A stretch of DNA of 64,000 nt from Microbacterium sp. LWO13-1.2 (GCF_038397725.1 NZ_CP151634.1:2790001-2854000), one strand, 5' to 3'. Numbered from the stretch's first letter, positions 36,818-47,959 are shown. Numbers and translations are program-made. The notes: generated by a model not told the origin, from the sequence alone.

Positions 36818-37546
36818 ATGGCGCTGCACTTCCTGCTCGAGTCGTCGTCGGATGCTTCGGTGGGCGACATCGTGTCGCTGACCGGTGCCGAGGCGAAGCA
36901 TGCCGCCGTCGTGCGGAGGTTGCGGGTCGGTGAAACGGTGACGGTCGGTGACGGCTCCGGAGTCTGGCTCGCCGGGGTGGCCGAGGACGTGTCGCCGTCG
37001 CAGGTCGATGTGCGGATCTCGGAGCGCACGGAACACGCGGCGCCGAGCCCGAGGATCGTGCTCGTGCAGGCGTTGGCCAAGGGCGACCGCGATGAGCTGG
37101 CTGTGCAGGCTGCGTGCGAGCTCGGTGTCGACGAGATCGTGCCGTGGCAGGCCAGCCGCAGCGTCTCGCGGTGGGACGGGCCGAAGGCGATCAAGGGCCG
37201 GGAGCGTTGGGCCTCCATCGTGCGCGAGGCGGCGAAGCAGGCGCACCGCGCCTGGGTTCCTGAGGTGTCAGCGCCGGTGTCGACCGCGCAGCTCGTCGAG
37301 CGCGTGGCGGTGCAGCGGGTGCTGCTGCTCGATCCGACGGCCGAGGTACGGTTGTCCGACCTCACGCCAGACGGCCGAGACATCGTGCTGGTCGTGGGAC
37401 CGGAAGGCGGCATCTCCGACGAGGAGCTTCGCCGCCTGGCGGACGCCGGTGCCGAACGCGTGCTGCTCGGTGAGACCGTGCTGCGCACCTCGACCGCTGG
37501 CCCGGCGGCGATCGCCGTGCTGTCGGTGGCCCTCGATCGCTGGTGA
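36818..37546 (+). CDS. rsmE: 16S rRNA (uracil1498-N3)-methyltransferase RsmE
   Basis: The 242-residue SPOUT methyltransferase has an N-terminal PUA-like part (AKHAAVVRRLRVGETVTVGDG) and a knotted C-terminal domain. VGPEGGISDEEL (~191-202) and LGETVLRTSTAGPAA (~215-229) are the SAM-binding knot signatures. It methylates N3 of U1498 in 16S rRNA. It starts 15 bases after dnaJ. The hrcA-dnaJ-rsmE order is conserved in Gram-positive bacteria. Confidence 0.95.
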   Translation: MALHFLLESSSDASVGDIVSLTGAEAKHAAVVRRLRVGETVTVGDGSGVWLAGVAEDVSPSQVDVRISERTEHAAPSPRIVLVQALAKGDRDELAVQAACELGVDEIVPWQASRSVSRWDGPKAIKGRERWASIVREAAKQAHRAWVPEVSAPVSTAQLVERVAVQRVLLLDPTAEVRLSDLTPDGRDIVLVVGPEGGISDEELRRLADAGAERVLLGETVLRTSTAGPAAIAVLSVALDRW

Positions 37547-37589
37547 TGCCCCGACGGGCACCGGCGCCCATGGCACACAGGCCCGCAAG

Positions 37590-37595
37590 TAAGCT
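37590..37595 (+). promoter_or_regulatory. Leaderless -10 box for the HIT gene
   Basis: TAAGCT ends six bases before ATG 37602, inside what otherwise looks like one operon, so phoH-ybeY-era may have an extra promoter. Confidence 0.5.
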
Positions 37596-37601
37596 GGACC
37601 C

Positions 37602-37952
37602 ATGACGGAACCCTCGATCTTCACGCGCATCCTGAACGGGGAGATCCCCGGCGAGATCCTCGCCGAGACCGACCGCCTCTTCGCACTGCGCGACATCGCC
37701 CCGCAGGCCCCCGTGCACCTCCTGGTGATCCCGAAGACGCAGGAGTACCCGAATGTCGCCGAGCTGGCGGCCGCCGATCCCGCCTTGCTGGCCGAGCTCA
37801 TCGCGTTCGCCGAGAAGCTCGCGGTCGAGCACACCGAGGACGGCGATTTCCGCCTCGTCTTCAACACCGGTGCGAACGCCGGTCAAACCGTGTTCCACGT
37901 CCATGCCCATGTGCTGGGCGGCGGACTGAGCGAGCGGAGCGTCGGTGCCTGA
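37602..37952 (+). CDS. HIT family protein (HinT-like)
   Basis: The 116-residue histidine-triad protein starts SIFTRILNGEIPGEILAETD, the HinT opening, and ends with QTVFHVHAHVLGGG, which holds the H-x-H-x-H catalytic triad. HinT proteins hydrolyse nucleoside phosphoramidates and acyl-adenylates. The gene overlaps phoH by eight bases. ATG 37602 has a -10 box six bases upstream. Confidence 0.94.
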   Translation: MTEPSIFTRILNGEIPGEILAETDRLFALRDIAPQAPVHLLVIPKTQEYPNVAELAAADPALLAELIAFAEKLAVEHTEDGDFRLVFNTGANAGQTVFHVHAHVLGGGLSERSVGA

Positions 37953-39027
37953 CTCCCGAGAATCCGAGGTCGTGGAGCGGATCTACGCCGATGGCGTCGC
38001 CATGGTGCAGTTGCTCGGGCCGCAGGATCGGCTGCTGCGGATGCTCGAGAAGGAGCACCGTGATGTGCAGGTGCTGGTCCGCGGCAACGAGATCACGCTG
38101 ACCGGCGATGCCGAGGCGGTCGCCAAGGCGAAGACCCTTGTCGACGAGCTGCTCGCGATGACGAAGGCAGGTCACGATCTCGTGCCCAGTGATGTCGAGA
38201 ACTCCGCCAGAATGCTGCGCCACGAGGGCGGTCCTCGTCCGAGCGAGGTGCTCGGTGAGGCGATCCTGTCCACCAGGGGCAGGGTCATCCGACCCAAGAC
38301 GCTCGGGCAGAAGGAGTACGTCGACGCGATCGAGGAGAACACGATCGTCTTCGGTATCGGCCCCGCCGGCACCGGGAAGACGTACCTCGCGATGGCAAAA
38401 GCCGTGCAGGCGCTGCAGCGCAAAGAGGTCACCCGGATCATCCTCACGCGACCGGCCGTCGAGGCGGGGGAGCGTCTGGGGTTCCTCCCCGGAACGCTGA
38501 GCGACAAGATCGACCCGTACCTGCGACCTCTGTACGACGCGCTGAACGAGATGATGGACCCCGAGATCGTGCCGCGCCTGATGGCCACGGGCACGATCGA
38601 GGTCGCTCCGCTCGCGTACATGCGCGGGCGCACGCTGAACGACTCCTTCGTCGTGCTCGACGAAGCGCAGAACACCACGCCTGAGCAGATGAAGATGTTC
38701 CTCACCCGCCTCGGTTTCGGCACGAAGATGGTCGTCACGGGCGACATCACGCAGGTCGACCTCCCGCAGGGCGCGTCCGGACTGCGCCTCGTGACGCGGG
38801 TGCTGAACGACATCGAGGACATCCACTTCTCGCGACTCACCAGTGCCGACGTGGTGCGCCACTCCCTGGTCGGACGGATCGTCGACGCGTACAGCGAGTA
38901 CGACGAGCAGCGAACCGCGCAGCGGTTCGAGCGCGAGCAGGCGGCAGAGTTCGCGAACCGCGCAGAACGCCGCGGACCCCAGCGACCAGGACCCCGAGAC
39001 CGGATGCCGAAACGAGGACTCTCATGA
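37945..39027 (+). CDS. phoH: PhoH family ATPase
   Basis: The 360-residue protein has an N-terminal KH-like part and a PhoH ATPase domain. Walker A is [11 protein letters not shown] (~137-147), and Walker B is [17 protein letters not shown] (~235-251). PhoH-like proteins next to ybeY and era are linked to rRNA processing and ribosome quality control. GTG 37945 overlaps the HIT gene. The Arg- and Glu-rich tail after ~320 is a common extension. It overlaps ybeY by four bases (ATGA). Confidence 0.95.
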   Translation: MPDSRESEVVERIYADGVAMVQLLGPQDRLLRMLEKEHRDVQVLVRGNEITLTGDAEAVAKAKTLVDELLAMTKAGHDLVPSDVENSARMLRHEGGPRPSEVLGEAILSTRGRVIRPKTLGQKEYVDAIEENTIVFGIGPAGTGKTYLAMAKAVQALQRKEVTRIILTRPAVEAGERLGFLPGTLSDKIDPYLRPLYDALNEMMDPEIVPRLMATGTIEVAPLAYMRGRTLNDSFVVLDEAQNTTPEQMKMFLTRLGFGTKMVVTGDITQVDLPQGASGLRLVTRVLNDIEDIHFSRLTSADVVRHSLVGRIVDAYSEYDEQRTAQRFEREQAAEFANRAERRGPQRPGPRDRMPKRGLS

Positions 39028-39482
39028 TCGAGATCAACAACGAATCGGCCATCGTCGTCGACGAGACCGTGCTGCAGCGGCTCACGGACTTCAACCTTGC
39101 GCAGATGCACGTCAGCCCCGACGCCGAGGTGGCGATCGTGCTCGTCGACGAGGGCGCCATGGAAGCCCTGCACGTGCAGTGGATGGACGAGCCCGGCCCG
39201 ACCGATGTGCTGAGCTTCCCGATGGATGAGCTGCGCCCTGGCACCGAGGACCGTCCGACCGCTCCCGGTCTGCTCGGTGATATCGTGCTGTGCCCGCAGG
39301 TCGCCGAGACGCAGGCGCAGGCCGCTGGCCATTCGCTGATGGACGAGCTCATTCTGCTGACCACGCATGGACTGCTGCACCTCCTCGGATTCGACCACGC
39401 CGAGCCCGACGAGGAGCGCGAGATGTTCGGACTGCAGAAGGAGCTCATCGTGGGCTTCGCTGCAGCCGAACGCCGACGATGA
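39024..39482 (+). CDS. ybeY: rRNA maturation endoribonuclease YbeY
   Basis: The 152-residue metalloprotein has the UPF0054 signature [11 protein letters not shown] (H-x3-H-x5-H type, ~114-124), whose histidines bind Zn2+. YbeY trims the 3' end of 16S rRNA and takes part in 70S quality control with Era. [15 protein letters not shown] (~54-68) is another family block. ATGA overlaps on both sides (phoH before, the CNNM gene after) show tight translational coupling. Confidence 0.95.
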   Translation: MIEINNESAIVVDETVLQRLTDFNLAQMHVSPDAEVAIVLVDEGAMEALHVQWMDEPGPTDVLSFPMDELRPGTEDRPTAPGLLGDIVLCPQVAETQAQAAGHSLMDELILLTTHGLLHLLGFDHAEPDEEREMFGLQKELIVGFAAAERRR

Positions 39483-40774
39483 CAGCCGGATTCCTGCTCG
39501 CCGGCGCCGTCCTGCTCGTCGCCTTCGGCGGCCTGATGGCGGCGATCGACGCCGCCTTCGGTGTGACGTCGCGCTCCGACCTCGAGGAGATGGGCGCCGA
39601 CGGCCGCAATGCCCGCCAGCTGGCGAGGATCGCAGCCGACCCGGACGTCCACGTCAACGCGGTGGCGTTCATCCGCGTTCTCGCCGAGGTGACGGCCGCC
39701 GTGCTCGTCACCGTCGCCTTCACGAGCCTCTTCGACAACATCTGGTGGGCGATGCTCGCCGCTGCCGTGCTGATGACGGGAATCACCTTCGTTCTGGTCG
39801 GCGCCAGCCCGCGCACGTTCGGCCGACACCACTCCGATCGGATGCTGCGTGCCAACGCCCCGATCGTACGAGGACTGCGCATCCTCCTCGGTCCGCTCGC
39901 GCAGGGGCTTGTCGCCCTGGGAAACCGGGTGACCCCCGGTACCGGCCGCAGCTCCTTCACCTCGGAGGAGCAGCTGCTGAGCATGGTCGATGAAGCCGCA
40001 TCCAACGACCTCATCGAGGCCGACGACCGTGACCTCATCCACTCGGTCTTCGACTTCACCGACCAGTTCGTCCGTGCCGTGATGGTCCCGCGCACCGAGA
40101 TGGTGACCGTCGATGCCACCGCGTCGACCAGCGAGGCGATGGCGCTGTTCCTGAACCGCGGTGTGTCCCGGATGCCGGTCGTCGACGACGAGGCCGACGA
40201 CGTCGTCGGGGTCCTCTATTTGAAGGACCTCGTGCAGTTCGCCTTCCGCGACGAGAACGCCTGGCGCACGGCATCCGTCCGCCCGATCGCTCGACCAGCG
40301 ACCTTCGTGCCGGAGTCGATGCGCGCCGAGACCTTGCTGCAGCAGATGAAACGCGACGCCGTTCATGTGTGCCTCGTCATCGACGAGCACGGCGGCATCT
40401 CCGGGTTGGTGACCCTGGAAGATCTGATCGAAGAGCTGGTCGGAGAGATCGCAGACGAGTACGACCAGGTCTCGGCCGAGATCGTCGAACTGGGCGACGG
40501 ACGGTACCGGGTCAGCGCGCGGCTCTCACTCGAAGACGTCGGCGACCTCTTCGGCCTGGAGCTCGAGGACGAAGACGTGGACTCGATCGGCGGACTGCTC
40601 GGCAAGGAGCTCGGCCAGGTGCCGCAGCCCGGCTCGACCGCGACGGTCGAGGGCTTGGAGCTCACCGGCGGCGCGTCGCGGGGACGTGGTCGCGGGATCG
40701 CGACCGTCTTCGTGGAACGCGCGGCCGGGAACGTGGAAGGAACGCATCATGAAGGAGAACGACGAGATGACTGA
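39479..40774 (+). CDS. CNNM/hemolysin-C family protein with CBS domains
   Basis: The 431-residue protein has an N-terminal membrane DUF21 domain (four helices, ~1-140), two CBS domains (~200-330; [12 protein letters not shown] begins the first) and a CorC_HlyC domain (ending near [12 protein letters not shown]). The family includes cyclin-M-like Mg2+ transporters or sensors and CorC, in which CBS domains bind adenine nucleotides. ATG 39479 overlaps the ybeY stop (ATGA). Its last eight bases overlap the era start. Placement between ybeY and era is conserved in actinobacteria. Confidence 0.9.
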   Translation: MTAGFLLAGAVLLVAFGGLMAAIDAAFGVTSRSDLEEMGADGRNARQLARIAADPDVHVNAVAFIRVLAEVTAAVLVTVAFTSLFDNIWWAMLAAAVLMTGITFVLVGASPRTFGRHHSDRMLRANAPIVRGLRILLGPLAQGLVALGNRVTPGTGRSSFTSEEQLLSMVDEAASNDLIEADDRDLIHSVFDFTDQFVRAVMVPRTEMVTVDATASTSEAMALFLNRGVSRMPVVDDEADDVVGVLYLKDLVQFAFRDENAWRTASVRPIARPATFVPESMRAETLLQQMKRDAVHVCLVIDEHGGISGLVTLEDLIEELVGEIADEYDQVSAEIVELGDGRYRVSARLSLEDVGDLFGLELEDEDVDSIGGLLGKELGQVPQPGSTATVEGLELTGGASRGRGRGIATVFVERAAGNVEGTHHEGERRDD

Positions 40775-41663
40775 GCAGACGCGAAGCGGGTTCGTGACCT
40801 TCGTCGGCCGGCCCAATGTGGGCAAATCCACACTGACGAACGCCCTGGTCGGCGAGAAGATCGCGATCACCAGCGAGAAGCCGCAGACGACCCGACGGGC
40901 GATCCGCGGCATCGTGAATCGGCCCGAAGGGCAGCTCGTGATCGTCGACACCCCCGGCATCCACAAGCCGAGGACGCTCCTGGGCGAACGACTGAACAAT
41001 CTCGTCGAGCAGGTTCTCGGCGATGTCGACGTCATCGGCTTCTGCGTTCCTGCCACCGAGAAGGTGGGTCCGGGTGACCGGCGGATCGCCGCTTCTCTGG
41101 ACGGTTATGCACGGGCGAAGAAGATCGCGATCGTGACGAAGACGGATGCGGCCGGCCGCGACCAGATCACGGAACGCCTGATGGAGGTCGACGCCCTTCG
41201 CGAGGACTGGGACGCCGTGATCCCGCTGTCGGCGCTGACGCGCGACCAGCTGGAAGTGTTGTGCGATGAGGTTCTCTCCCTGATGCCGGTGGGGCCGGCG
41301 CTCTACGACGAGGGAATCACGACGGACGAGTCCGAAGAGGACCGGATCGCCGAGATCATTCGCGAAGCAGCTCTCGAGGGTGTGCGAGACGAATTGCCGC
41401 ACTCGATCGCGGTCGTGATCGACGACATCGCGCCGCGTGAGAACAGCGACCTCACGGACGTGCACGCCCAGATCGTCGTCGAGCGCGACAGCCAGAAGGC
41501 CATCATCATCGGCCACAAAGGGTCTCGGCTGGCGGATGTCGGCAAGCGCGCACGGGTGGGGATCGAGGAGCTGCTCGGCACGCGGGTCTTCCTGGGACTG
41601 CACGTAAAGGTCGCGAAGGAGTGGCAGCGCGACCCGAAGCAGCTCGGCAGACTCGGGTTCTGA
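40767..41663 (+). CDS. era: GTPase Era
   Basis: The 298-residue protein has an N-terminal GTPase domain and a C-terminal KH domain. G1 is GRPNVGKST (~11-19), G3 is DTPG (~59-62), and G4 is TKTD, in place of the usual NKxD, a change seen in other actinobacterial Era proteins. The KH domain holds IIIGHKGSRLADVGKRAR (~248-265). Era binds the 3' end of 16S rRNA and helps 30S maturation. ATG 40767 has AAGGAG nine bases upstream; ATG 40749 is an in-frame alternative. It overlaps the CNNM gene by eight bases. Confidence 0.95.
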   Translation: MTEQTRSGFVTFVGRPNVGKSTLTNALVGEKIAITSEKPQTTRRAIRGIVNRPEGQLVIVDTPGIHKPRTLLGERLNNLVEQVLGDVDVIGFCVPATEKVGPGDRRIAASLDGYARAKKIAIVTKTDAAGRDQITERLMEVDALREDWDAVIPLSALTRDQLEVLCDEVLSLMPVGPALYDEGITTDESEEDRIAEIIREAALEGVRDELPHSIAVVIDDIAPRENSDLTDVHAQIVVERDSQKAIIIGHKGSRLADVGKRARVGIEELLGTRVFLGLHVKVAKEWQRDPKQLGRLGF

Positions 41664-41717
41664 GGTGGCGGCCCGAACCGCGCCGGCCGAGGTCGCACTC
41701 TCCTCGGCTCCCCGGGA

Positions 41718-42239
41718 ATGAGCGGCGGAAGCCACGACCGGGAAACGCGCCGCAATGAGATCTTCAACCGGATCTTCGACGAGCACTGGGCACCGGTCCG
41801 CCACCATATCGAGTGGATCGTCGACGACGATGCCGAGGTGTCCGAGGTGCTCTCGGAGGTGTTCCTGCTGGCGTGGTCGCGACTTGATCCCGACCGCCCC
41901 ATGGGACGGATCTGGCTGCTTCGTGCTGCGGACCGCAGGTTGCGGGGACGTGCGCGGCGCCCGCGCCCGCGGACGAAGATGCTCGAGGTCGTGCACGAGG
42001 AGCTCGGCGGGGAACCGCACAGAATCGGGCCGGTGGGCCGAGCGGCCGTACTCGACGCATTCACAGCCCTCAGCGCCCGCGAGCGGCGTATCATCATGCT
42101 CACATACTGGGATGGGTTGTCCGTGGGGGACATCGCCGAGATGCTGCGCACCCCGCACGCGGGAGTGAGCAGAACCTTGCGTCGGGCGCAGGAGAGGCTG
42201 CGCATCCGTCTGAACGCGGAGGGGGGACCGGATGAGTGA
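41718..42239 (+). CDS. ECF-type RNA polymerase sigma factor
   Basis: The 173-residue protein has sigma region 2 at ~15-60 (EIFNRIFDEHWAPVRHHIEW, EVSEVLSEVFLLAWSRLD) and region 4.2 at ~115-165 (LSARERRIIMLTYWDGLSVG, then TPHAGVSRTLRRAQERLR). It should direct RNA polymerase to a small stress or surface regulon. It starts 54 bases after era, is followed by a membrane protein gene that overlaps by eight bases, and lacks a visible ribosome binding site. The membrane protein is a likely regulator. No clear sigma-autoregulated promoter could be read by eye. Confidence 0.88.
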   Translation: MSGGSHDRETRRNEIFNRIFDEHWAPVRHHIEWIVDDDAEVSEVLSEVFLLAWSRLDPDRPMGRIWLLRAADRRLRGRARRPRPRTKMLEVVHEELGGEPHRIGPVGRAAVLDAFTALSARERRIIMLTYWDGLSVGDIAEMLRTPHAGVSRTLRRAQERLRIRLNAEGGPDE

Positions 42240-43215
42240 GAGCACTCTGCTCGATCGGATTCTGACTGACGCCGACCCCGCAGGAACGCCGCGGGATGCG
42301 AAACCGGATGCTGCCGCGCTCATGATGCGAGACCGGATCATGAGCGGCAAAGTCAGACAGAAGCACGCTCGGGCTGTCGGGCTGCGCTGGGCGACCGCCG
42401 TGGCCGGCGTCGCTGTCGCCGGCGTCGTCGCCTTCGCACTGTTCAGCCCGCAGGGCCAGGCGATGGCGGGCACCCCGCAACCGCTGACGTTCGCGGATTC
42501 CGGTTCGGTGGAGCAGATCATGGATGACGCGCACGTGGCACTCACCGAAACCGAGGGCCCCGAAGCACCGGAGCGATTCGTCCGAGCGGCCTCGTGGGGA
42601 TACGCGATCGACATGACGGCACAGGAGTCTGAGGTCGTTCCGCAACTCTCGATTCTGCGCTGGGAGGCGGACCTCTCCGGCCGGATGACGATCTTCGCAG
42701 GCCAGCCCTACGACCCCGACGACGCGGTGGCCAACACGCAGGCCGAGGTCTCGAGCAGCGGTGAGATCGTGAGCGACCTCATCATGGAACCGGGTCAATT
42801 CGGAACCCCGGTCGTCGATCCTCCCGGTTCTTCGGCCGAAGATATGGTCGCGATGCTCACCGCATTCGGCATGCCGAACGACCCCACAGCCGGTGAGGTC
42901 TCCCGATACCTCAGTGATGCCGTCGAGCAGTGGACCCTCACGAACGAGCAGCAGGGTCATCTCCTGGACGTGCTCGCCGCCGCCGAGGGAACGACCGCGC
43001 TCGGCGCGACGACGGACCGGCTCGGCCGACCTGTCGCCGGGATCAGCATGCCGTCGGCGAATGGGGCGGCGACCGAGGTCATCCTGATCTCCTTGGAGAC
43101 AGGTCGGATCGTCGGCATGGAGACGACGAGCCTGGGGGGCGAGGACGACATGCTGCCCGCGGGGGCGATCATCGCCTACCGCCTGTGGGACGTGACAGAG
43201 GAGATGGTGCGATGA
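42232..43215 (+). CDS. Membrane protein of CU044_5270-like type, sigma-factor partner
   Basis: The 327-residue protein has a ~60-residue cytoplasmic N-terminus, one transmembrane helix (~58-76, WATAVAGVAVAGVVAFALF) and a large outside domain. It resembles actinobacterial CU044_5270-type proteins, which commonly follow ECF sigma genes. No zinc-binding anti-sigma HxxxCxxC motif is present, so an anti-sigma role is inferred from layout, not motif. The start GTG or ATG at 42232 overlaps the sigma gene by eight bases, and ATGA couples it to the secreted protein gene. Confidence 0.7.
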   Translation: MSESTLLDRILTDADPAGTPRDAKPDAAALMMRDRIMSGKVRQKHARAVGLRWATAVAGVAVAGVVAFALFSPQGQAMAGTPQPLTFADSGSVEQIMDDAHVALTETEGPEAPERFVRAASWGYAIDMTAQESEVVPQLSILRWEADLSGRMTIFAGQPYDPDDAVANTQAEVSSSGEIVSDLIMEPGQFGTPVVDPPGSSAEDMVAMLTAFGMPNDPTAGEVSRYLSDAVEQWTLTNEQQGHLLDVLAAAEGTTALGATTDRLGRPVAGISMPSANGAATEVILISLETGRIVGMETTSLGGEDDMLPAGAIIAYRLWDVTEEMVR

Positions 43216-43694
43216 CGCGCTGGAGAACCGTTGTGGGCGTGGCACTGGGCATGCTGATCGGTGCGATGGCGATGACGCCCGCTGTCGCAGATGCCTCCCC
43301 GGACGGTATCGATGCCGATCCGCAGATCGTCGAGATGATGGAAGCGGTTCCCGGCGGCGTCCTCGTCGATGCGTATCACGCGGTCTGGCCGGCGCTGGAT
43401 ATGGAGATGACGGTTCCGAGCGGGAGCGCCAGAACGGCGCGCGCAGCGGTGGGACCTTGCGCAGACGGACGTGTCTGCGTGTTCAATGGTTACTCCCTGA
43501 ACGGCTCCTCGCTCAGTTGGGGCGTGTGCGGCGGCCAGACGATCCCGTCGAATTTCGTCGCGAAGTCGCTCGCGCACGCGCGAACGTCAGGATCGACGCA
43601 GGCGCGGAACGGAACGACTCCGGTCGCGACCGCATACGCCGGAGGGTCGACGAACATCTACGGCCCCGTCACGAACATCCGCTGCTCCCTCTGA
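43212..43694 (+). CDS. Secreted cysteine-rich protein, peptidase inhibitor I36-like
   Basis: The 160-residue protein has a Sec signal peptide (MTRWRTVVGVALGMLIGAMA, cleavage near ADA, residue ~27), then a linker of ~50 residues and a C-terminal cysteine-rich domain. That domain (GPCADGRVCVFNGYSLNGSS onward, with GVC and a final IRC) has four Cys and resembles the I36/beta-gamma-crystallin-like peptidase-inhibitor fold in which C-x-DG-x-VC-F is followed by a G-rich turn. Target and role are unknown. It overlaps the upstream gene by four bases (ATGA) and the oxidoreductase gene by one, so sigma control seems likely. Confidence 0.7.
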   Translation: MTRWRTVVGVALGMLIGAMAMTPAVADASPDGIDADPQIVEMMEAVPGGVLVDAYHAVWPALDMEMTVPSGSARTARAAVGPCADGRVCVFNGYSLNGSSLSWGVCGGQTIPSNFVAKSLAHARTSGSTQARNGTTPVATAYAGGSTNIYGPVTNIRCSL

Positions 43695-44635
43695 TGGCCC
43701 GGCGCTGGGTTGCCGCGAGCTGGGGTCCGCCCGAGCGGTGGGAGTTCGTCGAGTTCGACGTGCCGGCCCCGCGACAGGGAGAAGTGACGATCCGCGTGCA
43801 CGCGGCCGGCGTCAATCCCGCCGACGCGAAGCACGTCGCCGTGCCGCGCCCCGGTGCGGAGCTGCCGGTTCCCATCGGCTACGAGGTGTCCGGCGTGATC
43901 GCCGCCGTCGGTCCGGAGACGGTGATCGGCTCGGGGCCTGTGCAGGTGGGCGATGAGGTCATCGCTTTCCGGGTTCGCGGGGGCTACGCCACCGCACTCA
44001 CGGTGCCGGCCGAGAAGGTGTTTGCCAAGCCGACGACGATGACCCATCCGGAAGCGGCGAATCTCCTGCTGGCGGGCACCACCGCAGCGGAGATGCTCGC
44101 CGTCGCACGTGTCGTCGAGGGGGAGACGATCCTGCTGCACGGCGCCTCAGGGGCGGTCGGCGTCAGCGTGCTCCAGCAGGCGGCACTGCGCGGGATCCGC
44201 GTCATCGGCACGGCGAGCGAGGCTCGCGCGGACGAAGTGCGCCGTTTCGGCGGCGTTCCGACGCGGTACGGACGCGGGCTCGCGGAACGCGTGCGTGAGA
44301 TAGCCACGGCGCCGATCTCGGCCGCGCTGGATGCCGTGGGCACCGATGAAGCCGTGGACGTCTCCCTCGAACTCGTCACCGATCGCTCGCGGATCGTGAC
44401 GGTCGCGGCACCCGGCCGCGCCGCATCCGACGGCTTCCTTGCGATCGCCGGGTCGATGCCCGAGAGCGCGCGCTTCCGCGACCGCGCTCGATCCGAGCTG
44501 ATCGTCCTCGCAGAGAAGGGCGATCTGGTGGTGCCGATGGCGCGCACCTTCCCGCTGGATCAGGCGCCGCTCGCTCTGCAGGTGCTCGCCGACGGGCATC
44601 CCGGGGGCAAGATCGCGCTGGTTCCCGCGCTCTAG
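43694..44635 (+). CDS. NADP-dependent medium-chain oxidoreductase (quinone-oxidoreductase-like)
   Basis: The 313-residue protein is a zinc-free MDR-type reductase. N-terminal VNPADAKHV (~37-45) is the GroES-like part of quinone oxidoreductases. HGASGAVGVSVLQQAALRG (~150-168) is the NADPH-binding A-x-G-x-x-G motif. It probably reduces quinones or reactive carbonyls. Its ATG 43694 shares one base with the stop of the secreted protein gene, so it is the fourth member of the sigma-factor set or is simply adjacent. It converges with the lipoprotein gene at 44632, overlapping by four bases. Confidence 0.85.
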   Translation: MARRWVAASWGPPERWEFVEFDVPAPRQGEVTIRVHAAGVNPADAKHVAVPRPGAELPVPIGYEVSGVIAAVGPETVIGSGPVQVGDEVIAFRVRGGYATALTVPAEKVFAKPTTMTHPEAANLLLAGTTAAEMLAVARVVEGETILLHGASGAVGVSVLQQAALRGIRVIGTASEARADEVRRFGGVPTRYGRGLAERVREIATAPISAALDAVGTDEAVDVSLELVTDRSRIVTVAAPGRAASDGFLAIAGSMPESARFRDRARSELIVLAEKGDLVVPMARTFPLDQAPLALQVLADGHPGGKIALVPAL

Positions 44636-45285
44636 TCGACCTCGCGCAGAGCGGATGCGACGATCACGACGCCATCGCCGAACTCTTCGTCGGCCGCCTG
44701 CTGCCAGCTCCCGTCGTCCCAGGCGACATCGACCCAGACGTAGCCCTCACGAACCGAGATGCCGAGTGCGTCGCTGCCGAGCCGGGCGGCAAGATCATCC
44801 TGGATGCGGGTGAGGTCGGCCTCCGAGGTCTTGCCCTCGACGCCTCCGGTGGGGTCTACGGGGGCGATCGGGTCGAAGAGCGCCAGCATGATCGGCTCAT
44901 CGGTGCGAGCGATGCGCTCTCCGTCATAACTGCCGTAGACCGCGTAGGAACCCCAACGCGTGTCCCCGCTCGTCTCGTTGCCGTCGAGTCCGTCCCATGT
45001 CCAATCGTCGAGGGGGATCCCGTGGCATTGCGGCGGATACGACTCCATGATCGGGCCGAGGCACAGTTGCACGTCACCGGCGACATCCAGCACCGTCCCG
45101 ACGCCGAGCATACGGCCGGCCGGCGGATCTGCTGGGGCGATGGCACCGAGACGCTCGGCTCCGGGGTCAGTCGCCGAACTCGTGGGGGCCGGCGAACCTC
45201 CGGGGGCGGAGGTGCACCCGGCGGCCAGCAGCAATCCGAGGAGGGCGGAGGACGTGAGAAGCAGGCGACGGCGCAAAGTGCTCAT
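44632..45285 (-). CDS. Hypothetical lipoprotein
   Basis: The 217-residue protein has a lipoprotein signal: MSTLRRRLLLTSSALLGLLL then lipobox LAAGC (Cys24). A short Pro/Ser linker is followed by a soluble domain with five Trp and acidic stretches (DDWTWDGLDGNETSGDT). I do not recognise the family. It is probably surface-attached. It is convergent with the oxidoreductase gene, and its start lies 79 bases before the leaderless leucine leader on the other strand. Confidence 0.65.
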   Translation of the reverse strand: MSTLRRRLLLTSSALLGLLLAAGCTSAPGGSPAPTSSATDPGAERLGAIAPADPPAGRMLGVGTVLDVAGDVQLCLGPIMESYPPQCHGIPLDDWTWDGLDGNETSGDTRWGSYAVYGSYDGERIARTDEPIMLALFDPIAPVDPTGGVEGKTSEADLTRIQDDLAARLGSDALGISVREGYVWVDVAWDDGSWQQAADEEFGDGVVIVASALREVD

Positions 45286-45351
45286 ACCTCACAGTGTCAC
45301 GTCGGCGTGGTTCGTCTCAGGCCGATGCGCGAACCATCCGGCGAGGACTGC

Positions 45352-45357
45352 TACCAT
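45352..45357 (+). promoter_or_regulatory. Leaderless -10 box for the leuA leader peptide
   Basis: TACCAT ends six bases before ATG 45364, the start of the Leu-rich leader peptide. The -35 region (around 45329-45334) is not a good match. Confidence 0.5.
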
Positions 45358-45363
45358 GGCCGC

Positions 45364-45394
45364 ATGCCTTTCGGCGGTCTGCTTCTTCTTAGCT

Positions 45395-45417
<23 letters not shown>
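45364..45417 (+). CDS. leuA leader peptide (17 aa)
   Basis: The 17-codon frame encodes MPFGGLLLLSCRDESSS. Four consecutive Leu codons (CTG CTT CTT CTT, 45379-45390) end four bases before the left arm of a perfect hairpin, and the stop lies in the loop. Leader peptides rich in the end-product residue are the sensor in ribosome-mediated attenuation. No ribosome binding site is visible, and the -10 box is six bases upstream, so it is probably read from a leaderless mRNA. The frame is too short for routine gene finders. Confidence 0.72.
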
Positions 45418-47235
<1,818 letters not shown>

Positions 47236-47238
47236 CGC

Positions 47239-47925
47239 CTACGGCTTGACGATCGGAATGGTGCCCGTCTCTGCCGCCACCTTGCGGCGGTAGAGACGGC
47301 GCTGTTCCGGGAGTGAGAGATCGAAGGCGACTGCCAGCACGCGGATGATCGCGGTCACCACGATCCCGATCACCCCGGCCACGGCGAGGTTCACGCCGAC
47401 CGCGTTCGCGATCACGATCACGGTGCATCCGGCGGCCGCGGCCACCGCATACAGCGATCCGACATGCATGATCGCGACCGGCAGCCCCATGATGACGTCG
47501 CGCAGGACGCTGCCGCCGACGGCGGCGCACACGCCGATGAAGACCGCAGGCACCGGGGGAACCCCCAGTCCCAGTGCCTTGCTGGTGCCAAAAGCACCGA
47601 ACATTCCGATGACGACGGCATCGAGACCCACGATGATCGCGTTGGCCCGGTTCAGAAGACCGGCCAGAAGCATGCCGATGATGGCGGCGCCGCCGGCGGT
47701 GACCAGATACCAGTTGTTCTGGAGCGTCGCCGGCGGCTGCCCCAGCAGCAGGTCGCGGATGAGACCGCCGCCCATACCGATGAGGATGCCGATGATCGAC
47801 ACGCCGAGCAGATCCAGGCGTCGCTGACCCTGGAAGCCGGAGGCGAACATCGCGCCCTGGATGCCGCCAAGGCCGACGCCGAGGAGATCCGCCCAGAGGG
47901 GAATGAAGAACTGCGGTTCGGTCAC
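47239..47925 (-). CDS. Trimeric intracellular cation channel (TRIC/UPF0126) family protein
   Basis: The 228-residue membrane protein has about six or seven helices arranged as an inverted repeat: [13 protein letters not shown] near residue 60 and [14 protein letters not shown] near 145 share the G-G-x-x-R-D motif of the UPF0126/TRIC domain. Prokaryotic TRIC proteins conduct K+ or other monovalent ions. GTG 47925 is preferred because GAGAAT lies six bases upstream. It is convergent with leuA (three bases between stops) and divergent from recO. Confidence 0.88.
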   Translation of the reverse strand: MTEPQFFIPLWADLLGVGLGGIQGAMFASGFQGQRRLDLLGVSIIGILIGMGGGLIRDLLLGQPPATLQNNWYLVTAGGAAIIGMLLAGLLNRANAIIVGLDAVVIGMFGAFGTSKALGLGVPPVPAVFIGVCAAVGGSVLRDVIMGLPVAIMHVGSLYAVAAAAGCTVIVIANAVGVNLAVAGVIGIVVTAIIRVLAVAFDLSLPEQRRLYRRKVAAETGTIPIVKP

Positions 47926-47931
47926 CCGTCT

Positions 47932-47937
47932 ATTCTC
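47932..47937 (-). promoter_or_regulatory. Leaderless -10 box for the TRIC gene
   Basis: GAGAAT on the minus strand ends six bases before GTG 47925; it differs from TAGAAT at the first base. It lies ten bases from the recO -10 box. Confidence 0.4.
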
Positions 47938-47947
47938 CCGCACGGAG

Positions 47948-47953
47948 GATAAT
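47948..47953 (+). promoter_or_regulatory. Leaderless -10 box for recO
   Basis: GATAAT ends six bases before GTG 47960. It supports GTG 47960 over ATG 47957 as the recO start. Confidence 0.45.
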
Positions 47954-47959
47954 CGAATG

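Noticed and set aside
40749..40767. era starting at ATG 40749
   Set aside because: Gives six extra residues and more overlap with the CNNM gene; ATG 40767 has better ribosome binding site spacing and a normal Era N-terminus. It remains possible.
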